Positions 15,001-24,644 of a stretch of 64,000 nucleotides of DNA are shown here, in pieces. Location of the stretch: the NCBI GenBank assembly GCA_030144725.1, contig JASKMD010000024.1, positions 6,269,182 through 6,333,181 on the forward strand. The letters are read 5' to 3'. A model generated the notes under the pieces. That model was not told the origin of the DNA. It did not search any database and was given only the letters and a program-made list of their open reading frames with translations. Origin of the DNA: Haematococcus lacustris. Its lineage: Eukaryota; Chlorophyta; Chlorophyceae; Chlamydomonadales; Haematococcaceae. The first letter of the stretch is position 1. Each line of letters opens with the position of its first letter. A program made the translations under genes and the position numbers.

Positions 15001-16715
15001 TCCATGAGTTCAGGTTTCCCAGACTGGTTTACCAGGAGACTTTAATGCGGGTGAAGCGACAAGCGATACACAAGCACTGATTGCAGCAGTGTCGCAGTCA
15101 GCAGCTGCCGAACATGGGGTGTGCTGCCCTTGCGGCCACAGCAAAGCAGGCAGCAGAGGGCAGCAGGGGAGGCAGCACTTCCGCAGCAAGTGAGGCAGGG
15201 GTAAAAACCGACATGACCTTGTCAGCTGGCCTTTATTACTCCTTGCTACTAAGTCCCTGCCAGGTTGCATCTTTGCGTGGCATCACGGCAGGTGACCTCA
15301 ACCAGTGCGGTCGCGATGGCGTCATCGGACTGACCTGCAGGAAGCTGTGCAGCAGCTGGTCCTCCCGGGCCGGTGTTCCTGGGTCCATCGCTAGCGCAGC
15401 GGGCGTGTCCGCGTTTTTGGCGGTTGCTGTAGCATCAGCGCCGCCCGACAAGCTGGGTTGTCGTCCAACCAACTTGGTCGGAGACAAAGCCACTGACGCG
15501 TGCGGGTGGCGTAGAGCGCACCACAACGCTGCAATCGCAGCAGCTCCAGCCGCAAACCTTCCAGCGCGCTCTTGCCTGGAACCCCGGAACGAAGCCACCT
15601 GCGCCGCGATGAGGGCGCGCAAGGTGGAGGCGGTGAACATGCCGTGCGGGCTGCTGGAGTTGAGGCTGAGCGCCGCCACTTCCCACACTCCGTGCCAGCC
15701 TGTGCGAGCAAGGACAACGACAGGGCATGGTCAGACTGCAGTGATGCAGTGCCGCAGGCGTGTTGACGAAGCATGCGTGTTGACACGTATTGTGTATGTA
15801 GTGGGCATGGAGTGCAGCACGAAGCATGAAGTGCAGTGTGGGGCATGGAGTGCGGCGTAGGTCGTGGTAGGGTACTGCGGGGCACACAGGCATACCTTCC
15901 ATCCTGGTCATGAACGCACTGCTCTTGACCTTGAGCAGGCTCAAGGTAAGCAGCAGCCGCGACTCGTCATTAGGGGTGGACGGGAACAGAGCCATGAGCC
16001 GGTCCCAGCCCTCCCCATCACACACATCCCACACCTGTGCAAGGAGTGAGCATGGAGTCACAGCCCATGCATAGCATGCACATGCGCGCATGGCGGGGTT
16101 GTGCTGCACACATGTACTATGAATGGAGTGGCCATGCAGACATATGCCCATGCAGAGGTCTTGATTGTTTGGCTACCAGGAATAGAGCCCCTGACCCCGC
16201 CTGGCTTCTGATCTAATGCAGCTAGTCTGGTGTCCCTGGCGCCCCACAACTAGGCGCACACGTCTGTGTGGTCCCACGCACCATTAAGAGCTATGGTTGA
16301 CTTCACCCTATCTGGCACCCTAAATGGCACACTTTTGGATCAGCTGACTCTTTCAGCGCTCAGCTCACCTCATGCAATGCAACCTCACCAGCCCCAGCCG
16401 CAGCCCTGTTTGAGATACAGCCTACAATTGCCCTCCAGCAAACTCCCCCCTCAGCAATCACTATGGCTCTCCCTATGCAGCAGTACAACCCCACATGCAG
16501 CAGTACAACCCCCATGCAGCAGTACAGTCCCTCATGCAGGAGTTCCTGAAGCAGGCAGGTAGGTAACCTAGCCCTAGACCCCTCACCTCATACTCCAGGC
16601 TGGACCCATGCAGCACTGGCGGCACATGGACTGTGAGGTTGAAGCCAAACTGCCGGGCCTGGCTCACCAACTGCTCCTGGCTGCTGCTGCTGCCGCCACT
16701 GGTGGAGCCAGACAT
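1..16715 (-). CDS. Large unidentified multi-exon gene, 3' end off the left edge
   Basis: I do not recognise the family. Ten exons splice in one frame with GT-AG borders: 16587-16715 (proposed ATG at 16715, MSGSTSGGSSSSQEQL), 15896-16034, 15335-15699, 14465-14573, 13676-14241, 13285-13446, 12722-12834, 11635-11800, 10926-11011 and 10219-10390. The last needs one base less in the G run at 10300-10303. Further coding-like minus-strand stretches lie near 9160-9620 (ALHAAACCWGAAHLLAWEA), 8032-8470, 7010-7190, 6730-6860, 4722-4800, 3800-4098, 3346-3450, 1955-2095, 883-960, 461-632 and perhaps 1-129, but their joins were not resolved. The protein is rich in Ala/Leu helices (for example GLLASSRDSEALLFAAHAVW), which suggests an alpha-solenoid of ARM/HEAT type (inference). 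A Ser/Arg/Pro-rich low-complexity stretch sits in the 13676-14241 exon. It could be more than one gene below 10 kb. The start could also be an internal exon, since an AG acceptor precedes the ATG. Confidence 0.55.
1117..1393. repeat. 40-bp minisatellite in an intron
   Basis: About 6.5 copies of a 40-bp unit beginning CCCACAGTGTCCCCATGCAC, with variants ending GTGGTACC. All frames stay open through it, which creates spurious His/Pro/Cys-rich reading frames on both strands. Confidence 0.9.
1555..1790. repeat. G-rich and (GT)n / GTAAGGG low-complexity tract
   Basis: A purine-rich GGGGGAGAGG tract is followed by a (GT)n run and several GTAAGGG/GGTAAGG copies. No coding signal. Confidence 0.75.
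2177..2626. repeat. (GGGGGA)n hexamer array
   Basis: About 450 bases of nearly pure GGGGGA with occasional length variants (GGGGA, GGGGGGA). It lies inside the minus-strand gene, so the sense strand reads TCCCCC. It gives rise to open frames of Pro/Leu/Ser on the minus strand that are not genes. It has strong G-quadruplex potential on the plus strand. Confidence 0.95.
2925..3182. mobile_element. AT-rich MITE-like element, copy 1, with 13-bp target duplication
   Basis: A 258-bp AT-rich island in GC-rich DNA, flanked by perfect 13-bp direct repeats CTGCTCAGCATCA at 2912-2924 and 3183-3195. The ends are inverted T/A runs (GTGTTTTTTTTTCG on the left, GGAAAAAAAACA on the right). The interior is full of ATAGCG/CGCTAT words. 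It has no coding capacity. A shorter homologous copy lies inverted at 12126-12298. Confidence 0.75.
3503..3772. repeat. C-rich minisatellite (CCTCCTCACGAC plus poly-C)
   Basis: About ten copies of a unit of roughly 25 bp, CCCCCTCCTCACGAC followed by a C run of variable length. The C-run length differences between copies are typical of slippage. Confidence 0.85.
4811..6420. other. Stretch without recognisable exon
   Basis: Probably an intron of the minus-strand gene. It holds a dispersed repeat (5050-5075 and 5336-5405, see that entry) and otherwise AT-richer unique sequence. I see no exon or RNA gene that I can support. Confidence 0.4.
5336..5405. repeat. Dispersed repeat, copy 1
   Basis: GCAATGAAGGCTCAAGGTTG and the following GAGGGCCAAGGTGCTG recur at 17037-17098 in the same orientation. 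The end GCTGTAAAGACTTCG also occurs at 5059-5073. No coding content. Confidence 0.7.
6556..6638. repeat. (GCA)n / GCAGTG trinucleotide repeat
   Basis: Interrupted GCA/GTG triplets. They translate as Ala or Leu runs depending on frame and strand, with no sign of selection for either. Confidence 0.85.
10497..10606. repeat. GCA/GGC triplet-rich tract
   Basis: Interrupted GCAGCAGCA and GGCGGC triplets in an intron of the minus-strand gene. Confidence 0.7.
12126..12298. mobile_element. AT-rich MITE-like element, copy 2 (inverted), with 12-bp target duplication
   Basis: A 173-bp island flanked by perfect 12-bp direct repeats CTGGTGTGCAGC at 12114-12125 and 12299-12310. Read in reverse it starts with a T run, then CGTTTCGCCCTGATGCATGA, matching the left end of the 2925-3182 element. 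The shared interior includes CATAGCGCAA. Two independent insertions with different duplications show that this is a genuine transposable family. Confidence 0.75.
12655..12692. repeat. 12-bp tandem repeat, three copies
   Basis: GTGTGCATCCAG repeated three times immediately 3' of the exon at 12722-12834 (reading on the minus strand). Confidence 0.8.
12918..12965. repeat. (GTAG)n microsatellite
   Basis: Tandem GTAG/GAAG tetramers, intronic. Confidence 0.9.
16155..16245 (-). mobile_element. Possible tRNA-derived SINE remnant
   Basis: On the minus strand a T-arm-like CAGGG-GCTCTAT-TCCTG lies downstream of an A-box-like TAGCTGCATTAG. The B box has two mismatches and there is no matching acceptor stem, so it is not a functional tRNA. 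Weak call. Confidence 0.3.
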
Positions 16716-17036
16716 GGGTAAGCCTGCGCGGTACAGCACAACAAGGGCAGGCCAGCACTACTGGTGGTCTGGCAGCCACCGGCTGACACCCGCCAAGGAA
16801 GACAAGTTAGGTGTGATGGAGTGTGCAAGAAAGCAGTGGTTCCTGTTGAGGGAGTTGCCCTATGCCAAGGAGCGTTAACTGAGCTGTGCTGGATGTGGTG
16901 CTCTACAAGCTGCCACTGCCTGCCACCTACAAGCAGACACCCACGCCAGAGGGCCAGGGTCCCGCCAGCACCGCTGTAGCACCAGCTGTATGCCATGTGC
17001 ATGGGAACCCCACACAGACAAAACACCGCTTTGTAG

Positions 17037-17098
17037 AGGTCCACACTTAGTGTTCCACTGCAATGAAGGCTCTAGGTTGAGGGCCAAGGTGCTGCAGC
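17037..17098. repeat. Dispersed repeat, copy 2
   Basis: Diverged copy of the 5336-5405 repeat: GCAATGAAGGCTCTAGGTTG followed by GAGGGCCAAGGTGCTG. Confidence 0.7.
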
Positions 17099-17373
17099 AC
17101 CAGGCTTGCGGGATTGTACCTGTGAGACTACAAGTCCTGTAGCGGGATGATCCCTGTAGCAGGCGGGGTTGTCCCTGTAGGACTATGCATGAAAAGTGCA
17201 AAAAAATAAACTGGCCAGTTGGCCCATTTCAAGCCGTAAGCATCATGCGCTACCATCCAGCCTACCCCTGAGACCCCAGACATCTGCCAGCTGCCATCTG
17301 CAAGCTGTGCGACCTCAGCTGCAAGAGGCTGTGGTCCAGTGGTGGGCTGAAGCTGCTCAAGGCTACAGGATGT

Positions 17374-18145
17374 GTTTCAGCTGTTTGCTTAAGCATGTTT
17401 TGCATGCCAATGTCTAATGCTGACCATCAACCTCCCAGACACAACAGCTCTGGCTAGCCTGTGCAAGCTATGTGTGCTGTGATGAAAGGTAGCGCAATAT
17501 GGTGTTTGCTTGGGCCCAGCCCAGCCCAGCCCAGCCCAGCCCAGCCCAGCCCAGCCCAGCCCAGCCCAGCCCAGCCCAGCCCAGCCCAGCCCAGCCCAGC
17601 CCAGCCCAGCCCAGCCCAGCCCAGCCCAGCCCAGCCCAGCCCAGCCCAGCCCAGCCCAGCCCAGCCCAGCCCAGCCCAGCCCAGCCCAGCCCAGCCCAGC
17701 CCAGCCCAGCCCAGCCCAGCCCAGCCCAGCCCAGCCCAGCCCAGCCCAGCCCAGCCCAGCCCAGCCCAGCCCAGCCCAGCCCAGCCCAGCCCAGCCCAGC
17801 CCAGCCCAGCCCAGCCCAGCCCAGCCCAGCCCAGCCCAGCCCAGCCCAGCCCAGCCCAGCCCAGCCAGGCTTAGCCAGGCCTGACCACTGATCTCCAGTT
17901 GGCTGGAACGAACATGCCACCGATGTGGGTTTGTGTCATCAAGGGTGCGACCGAGGACGTTTCAATCTGATTGAAGCAGCTGAGTAAGATTACCCACAGT
18001 CAAACTTGTTCCATGTTGATCGAGTTATGTTTGTCTGTTTGCTTCAGCATGTTTCATGCCAACGTCTGTTGCTGACAGACAGAACAGCTTCAACTAGCTT
18101 GTGGGGGGCATGTGTGGTGTGACAACAAGTAGCGTGCAATGGTTT
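17374..18145. repeat. CCCAG satellite (17513-17866) between diverged 130-bp direct repeats
   Basis: About 70 uninterrupted copies of CCCAG, then two degenerate units. On either side lie related blocks of about 130 bp (17374-17505 and 18015-18145) sharing CTGTTTGCTT, AGCATGTTTT/AGCATGTTTC and TAGCGCAATATGGT/TAGCGTGCAATGGT. The Ser-Pro-Ala-Gln-Pro and Gly-Leu-Gly-Trp-Ala reading frames through the array are artefacts of a 5-bp repeat, which is open in every frame. Confidence 0.9.
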
Positions 18146-18249
18146 TGCATGGAGCACCCAGCTCTATTGCGGTCCTTGTTGTTATTGGCCTCTAACACCT
18201 TTCTCCCTCTGTTCTTATTTCACCAGCAGCCTGTGCCCTGCACCTGGCT

Positions 18250-18480
18250 TCTTCAGCTGCGTGTTCTGCTTTGGCTGCTATAATCGCTGGGTGGCAGGGG
18301 AGGGTGCATAGGCAGGACCTGCGCACTGAGGCAGGACGATTCACCTCGAGTCTTGCGAAGTCGCTCCTGGGCATCAGGCCATGAGAGCGGCCCCTCACCC
18401 AGATCCACCGCCTTGCCAGCATGGGACCCATCTGCAAGACGTCGGAAGCCGCGGGAGAACAGGGCAGGGCAGCAACTCAC
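18250..18480 (-). CDS. Possible orphan exon, unknown
   Basis: A minus-strand open stretch containing GKAVDLGEGPLSWPDAQERL and KTRGE reads like ordinary coding sequence rather than repeat. A candidate donor GTGAATC follows, and a TTGCAG acceptor lies upstream. No neighbouring exon was found to join it, and I do not recognise the family. It could be a gene fragment. Confidence 0.3.
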
Positions 18481-18495
18481 GGCATTCCAATAGCA

Positions 18496-18499
18496 TCAT

Positions 18500-18539
<40 letters not shown>

Positions 18540-18542
18540 GAC
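18496..18542. repeat. (TCA)n(GCA)n microsatellite
   Basis: Five TCA units followed by about ten GCA units. Confidence 0.9.
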
Positions 18543-19002
18543 AGCAGCAATGGAAACCATGTCAGCAGTGCAAGTTGGTGAAACGTATACATACAAAAGG
18601 AACGTTGAGAATGTAGTCGCCTGGGCTAATTCAAACCCATCAGTATGCGATGTTGCTTAATGTGCAATGACAGGGGTGGGCGCGTGAAGCTTACCTGTCA
18701 GGTCACTCCGCACAAGTAGCCGTGGAAGCAGAGTGGAGTGGCTCATGCTACATCCGCCGTGTCGCTCCTTGAATATGTCGCCGCATGTACAAGTACTGTG
18801 CTTCGACAAGTTCTGTCATTGTTCACAAACCAAGGATGCTACCCAGCGGCTTGCTCCGTGCTGGATAGATAGATGGAAATCTTGGTTTTACTGTCAAATT
18901 CGTTTTTTTTGCAACGCTACCTCCTGCCTGCTAGGGCGCGACGGGTCATATGACTTGCTGAGGAATTGGTCATATGACTGAATATGATGGCATAAAGATG
19001 TG

Positions 19003-19110
19003 ATATGACCGGGTCTGTAGTCAAGAGGATAATGAGGCAGGTTAGCACCATAACCCACCTGGGAACCCCGAGTGTCAAGAGGGTTTGACGCCCTCCATAG
19101 GGAAAATGCT
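19003..19110 (+). mobile_element. tRNA-like SINE fragment inside the hAT element
   Basis: TAGTCAAGAGG fits the A-box consensus. GAGGG-TTTGACG-CCCTC forms a 5-bp stem with a 7-base loop like a T arm (one B-box mismatch). The spacing is too long and the acceptor stem is absent, so it is not an intact tRNA. Confidence 0.3.
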
Positions 19111-19290
19111 CTCCGGTAAGACCGCCGCATCACTCCTCTACTCTCCGCGACGTTAAACAATGAGTTTGAGACCACGGCAATGGAAAAGAGGCTCAGTTAC
19201 ACCCGTTGCGTGATCACACCAGCACTTCTGGGGCCTTTCGGGGCGTTCTTGGGCCCAAGGCTGTAACAGAGCACTAGCACCTAGAGCACA

Positions 19291-20171
19291 CTAGTACAGC
19301 TCGATGGCCAACTCCTTGTCAAGCTCGATGGTCAACTCCTTGTCAGCCATGCTGTTGTGAAGATTGACGTAGAACATGGCATCCTTCTTGTCACCCTTGT
19401 CAAGCTGGCAGACATGGTGGAAGATAGCGCCTCCCATAGCCTTTAATAGCACACAGTTCACCAATGGTTGTCCCTTGCCAGCCCGTCGGTGGCGCCATCC
19501 ATCCGTGCATAGCATTAAACTCAAACCCTGCATCAAGATATAGTTGCTCCATCTGACAGTTAGTACCACCAAAATACAACACTGTAAGTGCATGTGGACG
19601 TGTTAAATGTGGCACTTACCAGCAGCAGTTGCTCCACCACCACTTCCACCCTTTTCTTCAATCTGCTGTAGGTGCTAGAGAGATAAGACGTCCTCAGTTG
19701 CTTGGCTGTGGGAGAGTCAGGCATGCCCAGCAGCTGAAACATCCTCTTCAGATGTGGGTTGTCGGCGCGAGCGAAGGGTGTGCCAGAGGTGTAAAGGAAT
19801 AGAGAGAATTCTTGCTTGGCCTCGACAAGCACAGCAGAGGACTGGGCGGAGCTGGGAGGTGGTGGAGCTGCGCTTGTGCTGGCATGGCGGCCAACACAAG
19901 CGGCGCAGGAGTTGTGTTGGGTCTGAGCCCACGAAATGTTGTTGACAGAGAGGCATGCTGAGCAGAGCAAGCAGACGACGCTGACCGCGCGAATCAGTTT
20001 GCGGCTCGACCCGACCCGCTCAGTGACTTGTAGCGCGTAATGTTCGCTCTTGCGGATTAGTTTAGTATCCTTCAAGTGGTGGAAAAGAGCCGCCAGCGTC
20101 CAGCTCTTGTTGTCAAACACCTGAGTTTCATTTTCGGCCCAGGGAGGTATCACGGGTGGAACTGTAGCCAT
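19291..20171 (-). pseudogene. hAT-type transposase fragment (DUF659-like), broken
   Basis: The minus-strand reading starts at 20171 (MATVPPVIPPWAENE). It contains SGTPFARADNPHLKRMF and TAKQLRTSYLSSTYSRLKKR, resembling the segment that precedes the DUF659 region in hAT transposases. In another frame, after a possible short intron (GTAAGT...TTACAG near 19577-19617), it continues with LMLCTDGWRHRRAGKGQPLV and GAIFHHVCQLDKGDKKDAMF, the DUF659 pattern around the first catalytic Asp. It then runs into stops near 19290. The remaining catalytic core and the C-terminal dimerisation region are missing. Family assignment is from remembered motif patterns. Confidence 0.6.
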
Positions 20172-20292
20172 CGCAGCTAACGCGCACTTGACTTCTGGGT
20201 TGACTGCTGGGTTTTGGCTTGATCATATTTCATCATATTCTTTGGCTTGATCATATTGGGTCATATCTTAAAGATTTTTCTGGGCGCGCCTT

Positions 20293-21760
20293 ATAATCGA
20301 CACAGGAAGCTGGGCACAGCTCTGTCACACAGTAGTGCTTGGCCACAGACGTAGATATCTGTCATGGAAAGGCCAAGGCAGAGCTTATAGTATGTACGTG
20401 GGCAGTGTTGTTGGGTATGCCACTGCTTTTCTTGGCGGCATGACTCATGGCCTCATTAACGCAGTACAAACGCAAGTAGGGCAGCAGAAGGGCAGCAGTA
20501 TCAGAGCGGCGGTATAGCTTGAACAGTGGTGCGCCTGCTGGGAGCTGATCTGTGACCGTTGTCTGTGCCCGGCCCAGGCTCCGGCGTGATTGGCTTTAGA
20601 TAGCTCAGGGTGGGCATGGCCCAGCGCAGCCCAACCCAGCCAGCCACAGCCAATCTGACCCAGGTGGTGCCAATCTCAATTTCACTGTTACGTCCTTGCT
20701 TGCCTGCCTGCCGGTCTTGCGCCTGGTCGCTGCTGCACGTTGTGGGCTTGGCTGGCAGCAGGGTGCTGGGCACTGGGCTACGAGGCCGCTGTGGGGGCTG
20801 TGCAGCTGTTGTGTGGGGGGGCCGATGCAGCCCCTCGGACTTCACACCAACCCTGACGCTTTAAGGCTGTCACAAGGACAAGGCAGCCCCTTCCCAGCCT
20901 GACACCCCAGTAGTGTGTCAAGGCTCACCAGCTGCTGCGGGGTTCACCCAGCTGTATTGTGGGGAAGCCACCGGGCAACCACATTACAGCCTGGCACATC
21001 ACTGGCCGGCTTGCCCACATCAACAGCCCCACACTACCTTAAGGCTCTGAGGCCACCGTCCAGGCTATCCTGGGGCTGTGTAGCTGGCTGCTGTGAGGCA
21101 AACTGGGACTGGACTGGATGTCGTGGACTGGATGTCGTGGACAGTCCTGAGGACCTGCTTGAAGTGCGGATGACGGGAGCGCCTTCAGCCATCTGCCTGC
21201 TTTGTTTACGTTGATTGTTTACAGTGCGACACGATAGGCTGCTGGGGCCTATGTCCAGCCCCGCCCAGTCTCACACCGCACTGGGGTCCAGGCTAGCTGG
21301 GCGTCAATCGCCCCTCTGCCCGTCAGGCCACCTGTCCTGCTGTCCCACCCAGCTGTGCAGCAACACAGTTAACTGCTGCAACTGACAGGATATTTCTGCA
21401 TTTGAGGAACTTCTGCAACTGCAACTGACAGGGAACCCAAGCCTGGTGGACTGCCACCTGTCCTGCCACCTGTCCTACCCAGCTGTGCAGCAACACACTT
21501 GACTTTCGCAACTGACAGGGAACTCTTGATCAAACCATAGGGCATCATCGTTCTTGGAGTGTGATGAGCATTGCTACATGGCAGCCTGCCCACCTGCAAA
21601 TCTGCTACAATGGTGGCAGCCTCTACACCATACCAGTCAGCCAGCCAGCCCAACAATGGCTGCTACCTCGTGCCAGTGCCCAGCCATCAGCCAGGAGGCT
21701 AGAGCAGCGCCCAGCACCACGCTGGCATGAGGGGCGTACTCCCAGCTGCCCTCACCGAAT
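20293..21760. other. Intergenic, nothing recognised
   Basis: Moderately GC-rich unique sequence with a few internal duplications: GCAACTGACAGG recurs near 21377-21505, and TGTCGTGGACTGGATGTCGT lies near 21120-21140. I see no supportable exon on either strand. Confidence 0.4.
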
Positions 21761-21761
21761 A

Positions 21762-21796
21762 CCGCGGCAAGGCCAGGCGGCGGCCTGCAGGCACCA
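21762..21796. repeat. 35-bp direct repeat, left copy
   Basis: A 35-bp sequence starting CCGCGGCAAGGCCAGGCGG is repeated without mismatch at 22825-22859, about 1.06 kb away, bracketing the 28-bp minisatellite and the CCCTGA array. Confidence 0.85.
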
Positions 21797-21904
21797 CCAC
21801 ACACCCAGGTCATCGCGACCATCACCGCCACAATCACCACAAACATGACCATCTTCAGCTGCAAGATCTGACAGGCATGCCATGGCTATGACTGGGTGAG
21901 GGAG

Positions 21905-22412
21905 CCTAGGGCCGGCGGCCAGGTGAAGGTGAGGAGGCAGGGGCGGCCAGGTGAAGGTGAGGAGGCAGGGGCGGCCAGGTGAAGGTGAGGAGGCAGGGGC
22001 GGCCAGGTGAAGGTGAGGAGGCAGGGGCGGCCAGGTGAAGGTGAGGAGGCAGGGGCGGCCAGGTGAAGGTGAGGAGGCAGGGGCGGCCAGGTGAAGGTGA
22101 GGAGGCAGGGGCGGCCAGGTGAAGGTGAGGAGGCAGGGGCGGCCAGGTGAAGGTGAGGAGGCAGGGGCGGCCAGGTGAAGGTGAGGAGGCAGGGGCGGCC
22201 AGGTGAAGGTGAGGAGGCAGGGGCGGCCAGGTGAAGGTGAGGAGGCAGGGGCGGCCAGGTGAAGGTGAGGAGGCAGGGGCGGCCAGGTGAAGGTGAGGAG
22301 GCAGGGGCGGCCAGGTGAAGGTGAGGAGGCAGGGGCGGCCAGGTGAAGGTGAGGAGGCAGGGGCGGCCAGGTGAAGGTGAGGAGGCAGGGGCGGCCAGGT
22401 GGACGTGAGGAG
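21905..22412. repeat. 28-bp minisatellite, about 18 copies
   Basis: Near-identical tandem copies of GGCCAGGTGAAGGTGAGGAG plus GCAGGGGC. 28 bp is not a multiple of three, so the Pro/His/Leu-rich open frames across it cycle through all frames every three units and are not evidence of a gene. Confidence 0.95.
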
Positions 22413-22675
22413 GCAGGAAGAGGTGGCCCGTGTGGGTTAAGCAGGTGGGTGTGGGCAAGCCACGGTGAGCTGAGCCTGCCACGGTTTCTGTCTCGGCTAT
22501 TGTCTAAATAGGAACGCTGAGACGATGACAGGGAGAGGGTAGGGGTCAGGGAGGCTGCAGCGGGCAGACCTGATGAGAACAGAAACCATGAACAGATGCA
22601 GTGTGACCACGAGCCTTCAGGCACTGTCTCTTGCTGTTGCTGCTGTTAATGCTAACCAGCCAGTTGAGCTAACCC

Positions 22676-22746
22676 TACCCAGACCTGACCCTGACCCTGA
22701 CCCTGACCCTGACCCTGACCCTGACCCTGACCCTGACCCTGACCCC
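22676..22746. repeat. (CCCTGA)n hexamer array
   Basis: About 11 CCCTGA units. The same hexamer dominates the porphobilinogen deaminase intron and, in reverse complement, the ATPase introns. Confidence 0.9.
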
Positions 22747-22824
22747 AGCCAGTTCAGTTATGAGGCTGGCACCCCTCCAAACCAGCTGGGCACATGCAGC
22801 TGCTCCAGCCCTGACCCTGCTACC

Positions 22825-22859
22825 CCGCGGCAAGGCCAGGCGGCGGCCTGCAGGCACCA
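22825..22859. repeat. 35-bp direct repeat, right copy
   Basis: Same 35 bases as 21762-21796. Confidence 0.85.
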
Positions 22860-22974
22860 AGCTCACTTATTACAGTGCCCTGCCGGTCAACTGTCACCAT
22901 CCAGGCGACTGCAGCTATCCCTGACCCAGACACAGCGCCTTGTGATTTCATCGTCCAGCAGCTGCTGAACTCAC

Positions 22975-23889
22975 CATGTGGGTGGGTCATAGCCTGATGA
23001 ACCCCAGGGATTGCAGCGCAGCAAACGCCAGGCTGTCAGCACGCTGCCACGCCACACCCCTGCTCAACCACAGCACAACACATTCAACAGCCACACTTAG
23101 GACGGTTGCGGTCGCTCTCAGCATCCACCACCACTGCCAGCATGGCCGTCAAACCCTCACCCATCTTACTCCTGCACCCCCGGTTCCAATCCCACCATCA
23201 GCTCCGAGACCAACAGACCCTGCCATTCCAGCCATTCCAGCTCTCATATTGGCACTAGTGAGTCGCAAGGTGAGACCCCCATGCTTCGCACCATAACGCT
23301 TGTAGCTATCGATGGAGTAAAAGGAGCAGGTGGGTTGGAAGCGACAGGAGGACGGCATGAGTGGCGAGATGGCTGTGCGGTAAAACTGCAGGCCAGCCAG
23401 CGCTGCTCTGCAAGCGCATGCCAGCAAGAGCTTTCAACATCACCATGTGATAAGTTGCATGGCGAAGAACAAACTCTGGCCGCCAGGCTGGCGTGTGGTA
23501 GACAGATGGCACTAGGCCAAATACTGCAGCTGTCTCAATGAGTGCATCTGTGTAATGGGGCACACTCTGCTCTGCTTTGGGCCTGTGCGATGGTGTGCAA
23601 GATGCCATGCATCCGAGCTGCGGCCCCACGACCCTGCACAACCATGCCGCACACACCTCACTGGCAAACTGTCATCATTGGCAGTATTTGTTTGCTGTGG
23701 CTGGCTCACGTCTGCCTGGTCCTCTGCACTGCTTGAACTGGAGGAGTCTGAGGCTGTTTCCACGAGACCATCAGGGTGTGCACTCTGTACGCCAGCATTT
23801 TGCTGTGAATTGTCCAGAGGCTGCGCGCTGCTGCTCGTCCTGCTTGCCGTCACATAAACAGGCAGGTTGACAAGACGGGTTGAGCGGGT
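22975..23889 (-). CDS. YidD-family membrane protein insertion factor (probably plastid), partial model
   Basis: YidD (PF01809) is a small amphipathic protein that assists YidC/Alb3-type insertion of membrane proteins. In an alga a plastid location is expected (inference). Three exons join in phase: 23657-23889, 23277-23407 and 22975-23032. The first is Ser-rich and hydrophilic, consistent with sequence following a transit peptide. The second carries [20 protein letters not shown] and [16 protein letters not shown], the family's ISPLLPPSCRFxPTCSxY signature. The third carries [20 protein letters not shown], the C-terminal RLxRCNPWxxxGYDPP signature. The 23276 donor (GTCTCA) is not a consensus GT site but gives the only in-phase join. 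The start codon, transit peptide and last residues after TW were not found. No frameshift is seen. Confidence 0.75.
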
Positions 23890-24644
23890 CTGCAACTGGC
23901 AACCCAGGGAGGCGGGAGGGATGACACGAGGCTACAAACTACCTCACAGCCCTAGTTTTTTCAGCGCACCGTGACTGCATGCAACTTCTCCGCCAAGCAA
24001 CGATTGCATGCCCGCACCATCAGGGGGCGCCTGCTGCCCATTGTTGTCGCATTCATGCTAGGACGCTGCGCAAGTGGCAGCGGAGGCATCAGAGACAGCG
24101 ACAGCCGCTGCGACAATCAAACCAGTAGCCAACCAGTTTACTCTTCATGACGATGATGCATGGAGTCCATCATCGTTTGATGATATGCCCAGTTGTCTTA
24201 GGAGGGAACGTGCTACCGGAGTTGACGTTTGTGTTCAGCAAAGGTGCACCCGGTTACCCACAGGTCGACATCTCAGCATATCTTGCATGGTTGTCTCGAC
24301 ATGTATGGTGGCTCCCAGCTCCTCCTCAAGGGTCTTGTGTATCCCATGGCGGGTACTCTTTGTGCACTTGCCGCAACACATGTGCATACTGCCGGTACAC
24401 TTCTGCTCACAGCCAACATGCTGTACTTGTTGGGGTGAGAGGTGGCTAACTTAATCCGCCTTCAAGCCGCAGGAATGCTTTCCATCTGCAGCATGGTGCG
24501 ACCAAGTGGATAGCACAGGCAATGGCAGGCTGAGGGCCTGATCCTGGTCATGATCGACCTGATGGAAAGAAAGCTGCAGGCAACAGTGTTGCCAACACAT
24601 TCAAACACACATCAAGTGTTTACATCTATGTTTTGCTAGCCTAT
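23890..24644. other. No gene recognised
   Basis: A plus-strand open frame starts at 24074 (MAAEASETATAAATIKPVAN). Fragments in the other two frames up to 24450 (FVFSKGAPGYPQVDISAYL, ALAATHVHTAGTLLLTANML) read as plausibly coding but in shifting frames. This may be a decayed gene or mobile-element remnant. I cannot name it. Confidence 0.3.

Larger units (their letters stand above)
18932..20292 (-). mobile_element. Decayed hAT-type DNA transposon
   Basis: AT-richer segment around the transposase fragment at 19291-20171. The borders carry a short imperfect inverted pair (TAGGGCGCGAC on the left; the right end read in reverse is TAAGGCGCGCC). Clusters of subterminal GGTCATAT/TCATATG words lie at both ends, a layout known from hAT elements. 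I could not find an 8-bp target duplication, so the exact borders are uncertain. Confidence 0.5.

Noticed and set aside
17461..17920. Ser-Pro-Ala-Gln-Pro and Gly-Leu-Gly-Trp-Ala repeat proteins
   Set aside because: A 5-bp satellite is open in every frame on both strands. No flanking coding sequence or splice sites support a gene.
21752..22624. 290-residue repetitive ORF on the minus strand, or a CRISPR-like array
   Set aside because: The 28-bp units are directly adjacent with no spacers, so it is not a CRISPR array. The unit length is not a multiple of three and the peptide is pure repeat.
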